From: Brevibacterium mcbrellneri ATCC 49030
GTDB lineage: Bacteria; Actinomycetota; Actinomycetes; Actinomycetales; Brevibacteriaceae
Length of the DNA stretch: 64,000 nucleotides
Assembly (NCBI RefSeq): GCF_000178455.1
Contig: NZ_ADNU01000018.1
Location: forward strand, 62,001-126,000
Direction: 5' to 3'
A model generated the notes under the pieces. It searched no databases. It saw nothing but the letters and a program-made list of their open reading frames with translations, and was not told where the DNA came from. Made by a program: the position numbers and the translations under genes. Shown one piece after another: positions 24,216-32,572 of this stretch. The number at the start of each line of letters is the position of its first letter. Positions within the stretch are counted from its first letter, which is position 1.

Positions 24216-25637
24216 ATGAGTGGTAGCTCCAATGATCCTGCGGCACTCCGCCGTCGGCAGACCATCGTTGGATGCGTCGTCGCGATCAGCGGCGGCATGT
24301 CGACGCGTTGGTTGCCCGATGCTCCCGTGCTGGTGCTGAGCCTTATTGCGACTGCTGCGATCGTGCTCATGTTCGCAACCCCGGCTGCGCGGGTGTGCGT
24401 GGTCCTTGCCGGTTCCGTACTCGCCGCTACCGTCGTCAGACTCCCCGAACTGCGAGTTGAGGAGATCGTCGAGGGCCTCGTGTATGGTCTGCTGACCGCC
24501 CTGGTGCTCGCCGCACCGCTGACCACGCGGCGCGCGGTGTCGCAGCGGCGAGAGTTTCACCGCCGGGGCTGGGAGCTTGCCGCGATCGAATCCAGACGAC
24601 GAGCAAGCCAGACCCGTGAGATCCTGCAACGAGAGCGGATGAACCTTGCCGCGGAGATGCACGACGGCCTCGGCCACTCCTTGACGCTCATCGCCGTCCG
24701 GCTCGGACAGCTCTCCCTCACGCCCACGCTTCCGGATACCGACCGAGCAGAGGTCTCCGGTATCCGCACGATCGCAGCGGACGCGGCGGATCAGCTCGGC
24801 CTCGCCGTTCGACTGCTGCGCCAGTCCGAAGACCCGGCTGCCGGATGGAGCGCCCCGAGCATCGACGAAGCAGTGATCGGTGCTCGTCAGGCCGAGATGC
24901 ACGTGGAAACGCACATCGCCGCAGATCTGACTGACCGACTCAGCGATGAAGCGCTCAACACTGTCGCGCGGGTGGTGCAGGAAGGACTCACCAACGCGTC
25001 CAAGCACGCTCCTGGGCAACCGGTCACCGTGCGCGTCGAGGTCGAGGGCGATACTGTCACTGCGATCGTTTGCAATCCGCGTGACGAGGAGGCGTCCTCA
25101 GCCCATCCGCTCGATGGTGGATTCGGACTGCATGGCCTGCGGCATCGCGCCGCGATGCTGGGCGGCGCCCTCACCGTCCATCAGATGCCGACCCAGTTCG
25201 CACTGACTCTCACCCTTCCGGCGCACGCACGCCCATCTGCGGACAGCGCAGCATCTGATGGCGACATCGTCGCCGCCGAGGACGATGCCGCGACCCTTCG
25301 ATCCCGCGCCACGCGTGCTGCCATCGCCGTTCCCTCAGCCATCCTCGGCGCACTCGTGTTCATCGCGGTCGCTTACTTCGTGCTCGCCAACACGCTATCG
25401 GTGATGACCACGGCACAGTTTGCGGACATCTCCGTCGGAGACACCCAGGAGACGGTCGAGCGTTCCCTCCCCGCCCTGGAGATGCTCGATCCTCCACGCG
25501 ATGAGTTCCCGCCTCGCCCCGACGAGACCTGCCACTATTACGAGGCGGAAATCAGCTTCTTCGAACGAGTCGACGTCCACGTCGTCTGCTTCGCCTCCGA
25601 CCAGGTCAGCAGGATCGGAACGGTTCCTGCGCCATGA
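24216..25637 (+). CDS. NarL-type sensor histidine kinase with a C-terminal extracytoplasmic domain
   Basis: 473 residues. Three or four N-terminal membrane helices are followed by a HisKA_3 dimerisation domain with the phosphorylated His in NLAAEMHDGLGHSL (about residue 148) and an ATPase domain (VQEGLTNASKHAPG; GGFGLHGLRHRAAMLGG). Unusually, a further membrane helix (about 370-392, SAILGALVFIAVAYFVLAN) comes after the kinase. An outside domain of about 80 residues ends the protein, with ADISVGDTQETVERSLP and two Cys (ETCHYYE ... HVVCF), resembling a BamE/SmpA-like fold by pattern. The sensor may therefore be C-terminal. It is coupled to the response regulator by an ATGA overlap. Confidence 0.88.
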   Translation: MSGSSNDPAALRRRQTIVGCVVAISGGMSTRWLPDAPVLVLSLIATAAIVLMFATPAARVCVVLAGSVLAATVVRLPELRVEEIVEGLVYGLLTALVLAAPLTTRRAVSQRREFHRRGWELAAIESRRRASQTREILQRERMNLAAEMHDGLGHSLTLIAVRLGQLSLTPTLPDTDRAEVSGIRTIAADAADQLGLAVRLLRQSEDPAAGWSAPSIDEAVIGARQAEMHVETHIAADLTDRLSDEALNTVARVVQEGLTNASKHAPGQPVTVRVEVEGDTVTAIVCNPRDEEASSAHPLDGGFGLHGLRHRAAMLGGALTVHQMPTQFALTLTLPAHARPSADSAASDGDIVAAEDDAATLRSRATRAAIAVPSAILGALVFIAVAYFVLANTLSVMTTAQFADISVGDTQETVERSLPALEMLDPPRDEFPPRPDETCHYYEAEISFFERVDVHVVCFASDQVSRIGTVPAP

Positions 25638-26311
25638 CCCCGGAGGATCGCACCGACACCCCACCGATCCGTGTCCTGATCGCGGATGACGACCAGCTCG
25701 TCCGCACCGGCGTCGCCGCTATTCTCGCCTCCGCCACTGACCTTGACATCACCGCCCTCGCCAGCAACGGCCACGAGGCCGTCGACGCCGCGGCAACACA
25801 CCGCGTCGACGTCGCACTGCTGGATATCCAGATGCCACGACTCGACGGCATCGGAGCTCTCCGTGAGATCCGGCACCGACAGCCCGAGCTTCCGATCGCC
25901 ATGCTCACCACCTTTTCCGACGACCATCTCATCGCCGATGCGATCAACGCCGGCGCCCTCGGTTTCCTCCTCAAATCCGACGAGCCTCAGCAGCTTATTG
26001 CCGGCGTCAGGGCCCTCGCGCACGGCGGCGGCGCGTTCTCCCCCCGAGTCGCCCGCTGGCTCGCCACCGAGCAACAGGCGGGCCACCGCACCCGAACCGC
26101 GCGAGACGAACTCACTGCCCTGCTCACCGAGCGCCAGATCGAGCTCCTCACCCACATCGCTCGCGGACTCTCCAATGCCCAGATCGGCCGGGCCATGCAC
26201 CTCTCCGAAGGCACCGTCAAGCAGTACGTCTCCCAGCTCTTCAACACCCTCGGCATCGACAACCGTGTCCACGCCGCCATCACCGCCTACCGACACGGAC
26301 TCATCACCTGA
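25634..26311 (+). CDS. NarL/FixJ-family response regulator
   Basis: 225 residues. The receiver domain has IADDDQLVRTG (acidic pocket), the phosphorylated Asp in VALLDIQMPRLDG (about residue 58) and Lys in FLLKSDEP. A LuxR-type helix-turn-helix follows (LTERQIELLTHIARGLSNAQIGRAM ... SEGTVKQYVSQLF). It is the partner of the kinase just upstream. Likely targets include the divergent DedA/CDP-alcohol transferase operon, by position only. Confidence 0.92.
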   Translation: MTPEDRTDTPPIRVLIADDDQLVRTGVAAILASATDLDITALASNGHEAVDAAATHRVDVALLDIQMPRLDGIGALREIRHRQPELPIAMLTTFSDDHLIADAINAGALGFLLKSDEPQQLIAGVRALAHGGGAFSPRVARWLATEQQAGHRTRTARDELTALLTERQIELLTHIARGLSNAQIGRAMHLSEGTVKQYVSQLFNTLGIDNRVHAAITAYRHGLIT

Positions 26312-26474
26312 AGCCGACCCTGACCGCGCTAATGCTGGGTAGTGGAACACTCGAGAGCACGGTCACCGTCGGGATCCAGATGGCGGTCGTCTACAGCGGC
26401 GCAATCTTTCAACCAGAGTGGACAGCGCGTTCGCAATCAGTTCCCGCTCACCTGACCTCGAAGGCAGTGGCGTC

Positions 26475-26540
26475 GTGACGGTTTCGATGCGCGTGATGAT
26501 CGCGAGGGATGGCTACTAGCACCTTCTGCGCACGGTCGCG
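26475..26540 (+). pseudogene. MobF relaxase 5' remnant
   Basis: From GTG 26475 the frame reads VTVSMRVMIARDGY, a stop, then HLLRTVAA. This matches the first 20 or so residues of the relaxase at 29550 (VTISIRVMTAGDGYRYLLNAVVA), but the catalytic region does not follow. It is a short relic of a second relaxase gene on the other side of the tet genes. Confidence 0.6.
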
Positions 26541-27075
26541 GCTCAAAAGCAGTTGCGTTTCGATCGGGTGGTTTCTGCGGTTCCTAGATTACGGACTCAA
26601 GAGTCGCTCATGCTGTCCACAGAGGCCTTAGCCAACCTACGTCTCGATACAGTAGCTTCGCAGTTCTGCGAACATCGCGGTCTTCGGGTGCTAGACGAAG
26701 CGGAACGCATGGCTGAAACGGACGTGCCTTCCTACAGACTCGAGGTATCCATCGTAGGAAGCGCGTCGTCCGTGGGCGATGACCGAAATGACTTCCACCC
26801 GCTCGGGAGGACGGCGGGCGCACCTCTCGGGCTGCACTGGGGCCGCTGTGTGTGGATTTCTCGATGAGCGTCCAGCTCATGTCATCGGCAAGCTACTCGG
26901 AGAGGGCCTCCGGCTCTCCCTTGGCCTTCTCCGCGATCGGCACGCACACTTCAATGGGTCTTTAGACTCCCAGCTGACCTATCCTTGGCAGATGATGCCG
27001 AGTTGCCCGGTGGCACCGACTCGCTCGTCGGCCGTGGCGAAGACGTGTCGCCGTCATGTTGCTCCTGCTCACAAC
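26541..27075. other. region without a recognisable gene
   Basis: About 530 bp between the relaxase relic and the 3' end of tetA. Open frames are short and lack family patterns. I see no clear promoter, terminator or repeat. It is probably decayed plasmid DNA. Confidence 0.5.
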
Positions 27076-28299
27076 TCACATCGAGTCGCCGCTCGCCCAT
27101 GAGCCGAACTTCGGGGACGCCGCTGTACCACGCACGATGAGAATCACGCAGGGCACGTAGAGTGCTGCGGCGCAGAGCCAGAGGAAGCCGTCGGCGTTGA
27201 TGTAGGTGAACGCGAAGATCGTTGTGAAAGCGACCGGTCCGAAGATCGATGTGACGCTGTTGATGCTGGCGAGCACACCCTGGAGGCGCCCTTGCCGCTG
27301 TTCATCGACGCGCTGGGAGAGAAGGGTTTGCAGAGCGGGGAGGCCGATGCCACCGATCCCCAATGCCGCCAAGATAGGCGCCATGGACAATCCGTCAGTG
27401 ACTATCGCCAGGCCTACGAGACCCAAGGCGTCGGTAACACACCCGATGATGACTGTTTTTGCCTCACCGATCCACTCCACGATGCGGCCAGTAAGGAGGG
27501 CCTGCACGAGAACCTGTACGATCCCGAAGACGGACAGGGAGATTCCAACTTCGACGGGACTCCAGTCGAGGCGGTGTTCAGTAAACAGCACCCAGGTCGC
27601 ACCTGGAGCCTGCCCAATGAATTGAACAAGGCCGAATGCGACTAATAGGAAGGTAATCCCAGGCACCGCGCTGAGGCCGGGGCGACCACGATGCTGAGCG
27701 AGCGACGCAGAGCGCGCAGGGGAATCAGGACGGGTCTCGCGTAACAGGATAAAGGTGAGTGCCAGATTGCTCGCTGAGAGAAGAGCAGCGAGCAAAAACG
27801 GCAGATGTGGCGAGATGGCACCGAACAGTCCACCCATGGCTGGCCCCGCGATCATTCCGCCGCCATAGCAGGCACTGAGTAAACCGAAACGCTTGGCGCG
27901 CTGGTGGGGTGGCGTGATGTCGGCGATCACGGTGGCGGTGACCGCATTGGTCGCTCCGGTTATCCCAGCCACTGCGCGGGCGATATAGAACACCGACAGA
28001 GCGGACGTCGTGGCGAGCACGAGATAGTCGACGGTCGCACCGGCTAGGGAAACAAGCAGCACCCGGCGGCGGCCGAATCGGTCCGACAGCGTTCCCAGTA
28101 CGGGGGCAAAGATGAACTGCATTACCGCGTAGAGCGCGATCAGCACTCCGACGTTCAGCGGAACCGCATCAGCGGTGACCCCTGCCTCGTGTAGCAGTGC
28201 GGGAAGAATCGGCATCACCAGGCCCATGCCGGCGGCGTCGAGGCTAGCCGTGATGAGGACCGTGGCCAACGAGCCACGAGCGGAAGTGAGAAATGACAC
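27076..28299 (-). CDS. tetA: tetracycline efflux MFS transporter
   Basis: About 407 residues, 12 membrane helices. The early SLDAAGMGLVMPILPALL (D in helix 1) and the loop 2-3 motif GTLSDRFGRRRVLL are those of TetA-type tetracycline/H+ antiporters, closest by eye to the actinobacterial Tet(Z)/Tet(33) group. The preferred start is GTG at 28299 (VSFLTSARG), since the longer TTG start would translate through both operators. It is divergent from tetR. A full match to a named Tet class needs a database comparison. Confidence 0.87.
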   Translation of the reverse strand: MSFLTSARGSLATVLITASLDAAGMGLVMPILPALLHEAGVTADAVPLNVGVLIALYAVMQFIFAPVLGTLSDRFGRRRVLLVSLAGATVDYLVLATTSALSVFYIARAVAGITGATNAVTATVIADITPPHQRAKRFGLLSACYGGGMIAGPAMGGLFGAISPHLPFLLAALLSASNLALTFILLRETRPDSPARSASLAQHRGRPGLSAVPGITFLLVAFGLVQFIGQAPGATWVLFTEHRLDWSPVEVGISLSVFGIVQVLVQALLTGRIVEWIGEAKTVIIGCVTDALGLVGLAIVTDGLSMAPILAALGIGGIGLPALQTLLSQRVDEQRQGRLQGVLASINSVTSIFGPVAFTTIFAFTYINADGFLWLCAAALYVPCVILIVRGTAASPKFGSWASGDSM

Positions 28300-28300
28300 C

Positions 28301-28328
28301 TTATCAACGATAAAGTTATCGATGATAA
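28301..28328. promoter_or_regulatory. tandem tet operators
   Basis: TTATCAACGATAA (28301-28313) and TTATCGATGATAA (28316-28328) are two 13-bp near-palindromes separated by 2 bp between divergent tetA and tetR. They resemble tetO cores (TATCATTGATA type). Their position within 10 bp of both starts means the transcripts have almost no 5' leader. Confidence 0.85.
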
Positions 28329-28337
28329 AGTGCAAGC

Positions 28338-28907
28338 ATGGCTCAGAAACAAGCGCGACTCGATCGTGCAGCAGTCTTGCGCGGTGCGAGGCATGTGCTC
28401 AATAACACGGGGATCGACGGTTTCACCACGCGGGCGCTGGCTGCGCATCTGCGGGTGCAGCAGCCAGCGCTCTACTGGCACTTTCGGACAAAGGCCCACC
28501 TGCTCGGATCGCTCGCAGCTGATGTGCTTGATCGCGAACACCACGCCTCACTCCCAGAGTCAGGGGAGCGCTGGGACGACTTTCTCCTGCGCAACGCGCG
28601 GAGCTTCCGGACAGCGCTTCTGGCAGTCCGGGATGGAGCACGGCTGCACGCAGAGTTTCACCGTCAAAAGAGTGACCAGATGCCAGCGGGCTCGGATGCC
28701 CCCGAAAGTCAGATCGAGTTTCTCGTGTCCGAAGGATTCGCTGAGGGCTCTGCGGTCCGAGCTCTCATGGCTATCAGCCGCTATACGGTCGGTTTCGTAC
28801 TAGAAGAACAAACAGCGCTCGACAACGGATGTGAGCCTGTCGATCAAGACCTAGATTTCGAGTTCGGGTTAGTTGCAATGGTTGAAGGGCTGGCATCAAA
28901 GCGATGA
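28338..28907 (+). CDS. tetR: TetR tetracycline-responsive repressor
   Basis: 189 residues. The N-terminal helix-turn-helix reads TRALAAHLRVQQPALYWHFRTKAHLL, the class with ALYWHF typical of true TetR. The C-terminal ligand domain has an early ALLAVRDGARLHAEF helix and His residues that could coordinate the Mg-tetracycline complex. It likely binds the two operators just upstream and represses itself and tetA. Confidence 0.9.
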   Translation: MAQKQARLDRAAVLRGARHVLNNTGIDGFTTRALAAHLRVQQPALYWHFRTKAHLLGSLAADVLDREHHASLPESGERWDDFLLRNARSFRTALLAVRDGARLHAEFHRQKSDQMPAGSDAPESQIEFLVSEGFAEGSAVRALMAISRYTVGFVLEEQTALDNGCEPVDQDLDFEFGLVAMVEGLASKR

Positions 28908-28959
28908 GGGATGCTCGCACTTTGGGTCTCTGCGTCAGTAAGGTCAATCCTTTCCCGCT

Positions 28960-29154
28960 CCCGCAGCACCTCCTCCGCGATACTGACGATTCGCTCATGG
29001 CTACGGGGCTCACAAACGAGCAAATCAGGGACCGTGTGTATGTCGCGTCGCGATCGCGGAACGGCACATCAGCAGCATCTTCACCATGCTCGACCTTAAC
29101 GAGCGCACAGGGAACAAGCGCGTCATCGCCGTCCTCGAGTACCTCAAGAACTAA
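28960..29154 (+). pseudogene. LuxR-type regulator C-terminal fragment, frameshifted
   Basis: One frame reads ATGLTNEQIRDRVYVA and the neighbouring frame continues ERHISSIFTMLDLNERTGNKRVIAVLEYL, then a stop. Together they form the helix-turn-helix end of a NarL-like regulator with a frameshift at about 29050. No receiver domain precedes it. It is a relic downstream of tetR. Confidence 0.6.
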
Positions 29155-29254
29155 GCGTCGAGTGCGCGACCGGCGCGATGACCATAGGTAACGGCGGTTT
29201 AGCATCGGTGCCGCATCTTGACCCGACTCAATCCGCGACAGCTAACCTCCGCAT

Positions 29255-29455
29255 ATGGAGTTCGACGGAATGGAGATCCCCGACGATATCGAGGTCACGG
29301 TCTGGGGGAGCAACGAGCACCGGCTCTGTAACGTCTGCCGCGCAGAATGCGACCCCGAGCCGAGCGGCGCCGACGGGTACGGCGTGCGAATCATCTACGT
29401 CTGCCGCGACCACGGACTCCAATCCGTCGTGGACCCATTCGAGCATCTCCGTTGA
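29255..29455 (+). CDS. small Cys-rich protein upstream of the relaxase
   Basis: 66 residues, starting MEFDGMEIPDDIEVTVWG, with CNVCRAEC followed later by CRDHGL. This could be a small zinc-binding ribbon (CxxC ... CxxH). It lies 95 bp before the relaxase start and reads in the same direction, so it may belong to the transfer region. I do not recognise the family. Confidence 0.5.
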   Translation: MEFDGMEIPDDIEVTVWGSNEHRLCNVCRAECDPEPSGADGYGVRIIYVCRDHGLQSVVDPFEHLR

Positions 29456-29549
29456 AGCGCGCTCTTCGCTATCTCCCTGCATTGACGCAAACATCGCGCT
29501 CTCCGCCTTCCGAGGGTAGATCCCAAGATCTGCGGCGCACCTGCCCAGT

Positions 29550-32099
29550 GTGACGATTTCGATCAGGGTCATGACCGCTGGGGACGGGTACCGGTACCTG
29601 CTGAACGCAGTTGTCGCTGGCGACGGGGATCGCGATGCGTCGTCAGCGCTGACAAGGTACTACCTTGAAGCAGGAACGCCTCCCGGCATCTGGCTCGGGG
29701 CCGGCCTCCCAGGACTCGCCGGAGAGATCGCCGTCGGTGCCTCGGTGAGCGAGGAGCAGTTACGGCGCCTCATGGGGCACGGGCAGGATCCGAACAGTGG
29801 CGAGCAACTGGGGCGCCCGTACCGGAAGTTCGCGACCGCGGGCGAGCGGACGCAGCGCCGCCTCGATCAGCTCCCGAAGTCCCTCACCGCAGGTGAGCGT
29901 GCCGCGCAGCAAGCGCTGATCGAGGCGGAGGAGGCACAGAAGCCGACCAATGCGCCGGTCGCGGGGTTCGACCTCACGTTCTCGGTGCCGAAGTCCGTGT
30001 CGACCCTCTGGGCAGTTGCCGATGGCGGAACTCAGGCACTCGTCGCTCAAGCCCATCACGCCGCGATCCGAGACGTGATCGCCCTGCTTGAGCGCGACGT
30101 CGCGATGACCAGGGTCGGCGCGAAAGGGCCGCGCGGAGCTGTCGCGCAAGTCGACGTGCGGGGTGTGATTGCGACCGCCTACGATCATTACGATTCCCGC
30201 GCCGCGGATCCGCAACTCCACACGCACGTCGTGATCGCCAACCGCGTCCAAGCCGTCGATGACGGGAAGTGGCGCACGCTCGATTCCCGCGCTATCCACG
30301 CCGCCGTCACGGGCCTATCGGAGCATTACAACGCCGTCCTCTCCGACCATCTCACCCAGATCCTCGGCGTCGGGTGGGAAGCCCGCGACCGCGGAGCCGG
30401 ACGCTCCACTGCGTGGGAGATCGTCGGCGTGCCGCAAGAGCTGATGGATGAGTTCTCTTCCCGCACACGCGATATCGAGCAGGTCAAAGACCGGCTGGTC
30501 GACGAGTACGTCTCGAAGCATGGCAGGCAGCCATCCCCGAAGCTGGTGTGGCAGTTCCGGCAGCAGGCCACGCTCGAGACCCGGCCCCCGAAGCAGCAGC
30601 ACTCCCTCAGCGACCTCACCTCCCAGTGGCGAGAACGCGCGACCACGTTGCTGGGTGAGGACGCGCCAACCTGGGCGTCGGCACTGCTCGCCGGTAGTGA
30701 GCAGGAACCGTTGCTGCGGGCGGACGATATCCCGTTGGAAGATCTCGAGCAGGTCGCCGAGGTTGTGGTGCAGCAGGTAGGTGACCGGCGGGCGACGTGG
30801 AAACGGTGGAACCTTCACGCGGAGGCGATACGGCAGACGATGGATCTTCGCTTCGCGTCCGCGAACGACCGGGACGCTATCACCCAGCAGATCGTCGATG
30901 CCGCTGAACGGGTCTCGCTGCGTCTCACCCCGCCCGAGCTCGCGACGAGTTCATCGCGGTTTCGCCGTGCGGACGGGTCGAGCGTGTTCCGACCCAAAGG
31001 CGGAACGGTGTTCTCCTCCGAGCAGGTGCTCGCGGCAGAAGACCGGCTCCTTGCCGCGTCGAATGATCGATCGGCGCCGACCGTGCCGCTGGCATGGATT
31101 GAGGACGCCGCCAGAACGAAGAACCGCGACGGGCACACCCTGTCGGTGGATCAGGAGCAGGCGATCGCGAAGATCGGCGTCTCCGGCCGCGTCCTCGACG
31201 TCCTCGTCGGCCCCGCAGGGACCGGGAAGACCACGACGATGCGTGCCCTGCGCCGCGCCTGGGAGCGACGCTACGGGCAGGGCTCGGTGACCGGGCTCGC
31301 ACCCTCTGCCGCTGCCGCCGACGTCCTCGCCGGGGATCTGGAGATCGGTACGGAGAACACGGCGAAGTGGCTGCATGAGCATCGCCTCGGGAAATGGAAC
31401 CTCACGCGCGGGCAGCTCGTCATCATCGACGAAGCCTCGCTCGGTGGCACGTTCGCGCTCGACGCCATCACCAGCCACGCCCAGCAGGTCGGCGCGAAAG
31501 TGCTGCTCGTGGGCGATTGGGCGCAACTCGCCGCCGTCGACGCGGGCGGCGCGTTCGGGATGCTCGTGCGTGATCGCGGCGACGCCCCGGAACTGGTCGA
31601 TGTGCGCCGCTTCAAGAACGACTGGGAGAAGCAGGCGTCCCTGCAGTTGCGGATCGGCGACACCGACGTCATCGATACCTACATTGCGCACGAGCGCGTT
31701 ACGCCGGGCGGATATGACGAGATCCTCGAAGCCGCCTACCAAGCCTGGCGCACAGACCTCGCAGCGGGAAAGAGTACGGTGCTGATCGCGGAAACCCTCG
31801 ACACGGTCTCCGCGCTCAACACCCGCGCCCGCACCGACCGAATCCTCCAGGGCGACGTCGCCGTGGACGGTATCAAGCTTCACGACGGCAATGAGGCGTC
31901 TCGCGGAGATCTCATCATCACACGGGAGAACAATCGGCGCCTCTCGCTCGGGCGAAGCTGGGTGAAAAACGGCGACCGCTGGAACGTCGCCCATGCGAAC
32001 GACGACGGATCCCTCACCGTACGGCGGGCAGGGTCACGGCGTCGCACCACGATCACGCTGCCCGCGAGCTACGTCGTCGAGCACGTCGACCTGGGCTAG
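29550..32099 (+). CDS. MobF (TraA/TrwC) relaxase-helicase, C-terminally truncated
   Basis: 849 residues from a GTG start. The relaxase domain has the catalytic Tyr pair in RYYLEAG (about 32), SVPKSVSTLW, and the metal-binding HUH motif DPQLHTHVVIANR (about 219-231). The helicase domain has Walker A VGPAGTGKTTT (about 553) and Walker B VIIDEAS (about 624). Relatives continue for 200-400 more residues after EHVDLGYA. Here the frame ends at LG-stop (ggctag), exactly where the next conserved segment should start, and unrelated DNA follows. Transfer proteins of this type nick oriT and unwind plasmid DNA. Without the last helicase motifs it is probably inactive. Confidence 0.85.
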   Translation: MTISIRVMTAGDGYRYLLNAVVAGDGDRDASSALTRYYLEAGTPPGIWLGAGLPGLAGEIAVGASVSEEQLRRLMGHGQDPNSGEQLGRPYRKFATAGERTQRRLDQLPKSLTAGERAAQQALIEAEEAQKPTNAPVAGFDLTFSVPKSVSTLWAVADGGTQALVAQAHHAAIRDVIALLERDVAMTRVGAKGPRGAVAQVDVRGVIATAYDHYDSRAADPQLHTHVVIANRVQAVDDGKWRTLDSRAIHAAVTGLSEHYNAVLSDHLTQILGVGWEARDRGAGRSTAWEIVGVPQELMDEFSSRTRDIEQVKDRLVDEYVSKHGRQPSPKLVWQFRQQATLETRPPKQQHSLSDLTSQWRERATTLLGEDAPTWASALLAGSEQEPLLRADDIPLEDLEQVAEVVVQQVGDRRATWKRWNLHAEAIRQTMDLRFASANDRDAITQQIVDAAERVSLRLTPPELATSSSRFRRADGSSVFRPKGGTVFSSEQVLAAEDRLLAASNDRSAPTVPLAWIEDAARTKNRDGHTLSVDQEQAIAKIGVSGRVLDVLVGPAGTGKTTTMRALRRAWERRYGQGSVTGLAPSAAAADVLAGDLEIGTENTAKWLHEHRLGKWNLTRGQLVIIDEASLGGTFALDAITSHAQQVGAKVLLVGDWAQLAAVDAGGAFGMLVRDRGDAPELVDVRRFKNDWEKQASLQLRIGDTDVIDTYIAHERVTPGGYDEILEAAYQAWRTDLAAGKSTVLIAETLDTVSALNTRARTDRILQGDVAVDGIKLHDGNEASRGDLIITRENNRRLSLGRSWVKNGDRWNVAHANDDGSLTVRRAGSRRRTTITLPASYVVEHVDLG

Positions 32100-32155
32100 C
32101 CGAGGTTCCCTAAACGCACCTACCTCTCACACGAGTAGGAAGGTGGGGCCGAAGC

Positions 32156-32572
32156 ATGGGCCACAACAAGCAAGAACAAACCACGGAGCCTTTGCGGGCA
32201 GTGGTGTACGTCAGGATCAGCGACGATCCCGAGGGTAGCGAGCGTGGCGTTGACCGGCAGGAGGTCGACTGTCGCGCTTACGCCGCTGCGCACGGGTGGG
32301 AAGTAGCGGCGGTGTTTCGTGAGAACGACACGTCAGCGTTCAAGCAGCGTACGATCACGTTGCCGTCGGGTGAGCGGGTGCGGCGAGTGATCCGGCCCCA
32401 GTTCCGCGCCATGCTCAAACACTTGGGCACTGGTGAGGCGCAGGTGATGGTCGCCTACGACCTGGATCGTGCGGTACGCGACCCGAGAGACTTGGAGGAC
32501 TTGATCGACGCGAAAGTCCTCGGCGGGTTCACTGTCCGCTCGGTAACCGGCTCACTACGGTTAGATGTATGA
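32156..32572 (+). pseudogene. serine recombinase, N-terminal part, cut by the cmx unit
   Basis: A resolvase-type catalytic domain: AVVYVRISDDPEGSERG (catalytic Ser about residue 22), RQEVDCRAYAAAHGWEV, and AYDLDRAVRDPRDLEDLID with the family Arg residues. The frame reaches SVTGSLRLD and is then interrupted by the IS481-type end TGTATGAGG at 32566. Large serine recombinases continue for 300 or more residues with a zinc ribbon domain, which is not found anywhere in the window. It probably once drove integration of the plasmid or an integrative element. Confidence 0.85.

Noticed and set aside
23499-25019. Long minus-strand frame of 506 codons ending as DedA
   Set aside because: Only the last 202 codons match DedA. 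The rest lies opposite the histidine kinase, whose motifs are clear, so it is an antisense shadow. The start was moved to 24107.
26553-26867. Small plus-strand frame of 104 codons
   Set aside because: No family pattern, no clear ribosome site and located in decayed DNA after the relaxase relic.
32560-32565. gttaga as a target duplication of the right cmx unit
   Set aside because: The base sextet at the other end of the unit is cctagc, so this unit alone does not have a duplication.
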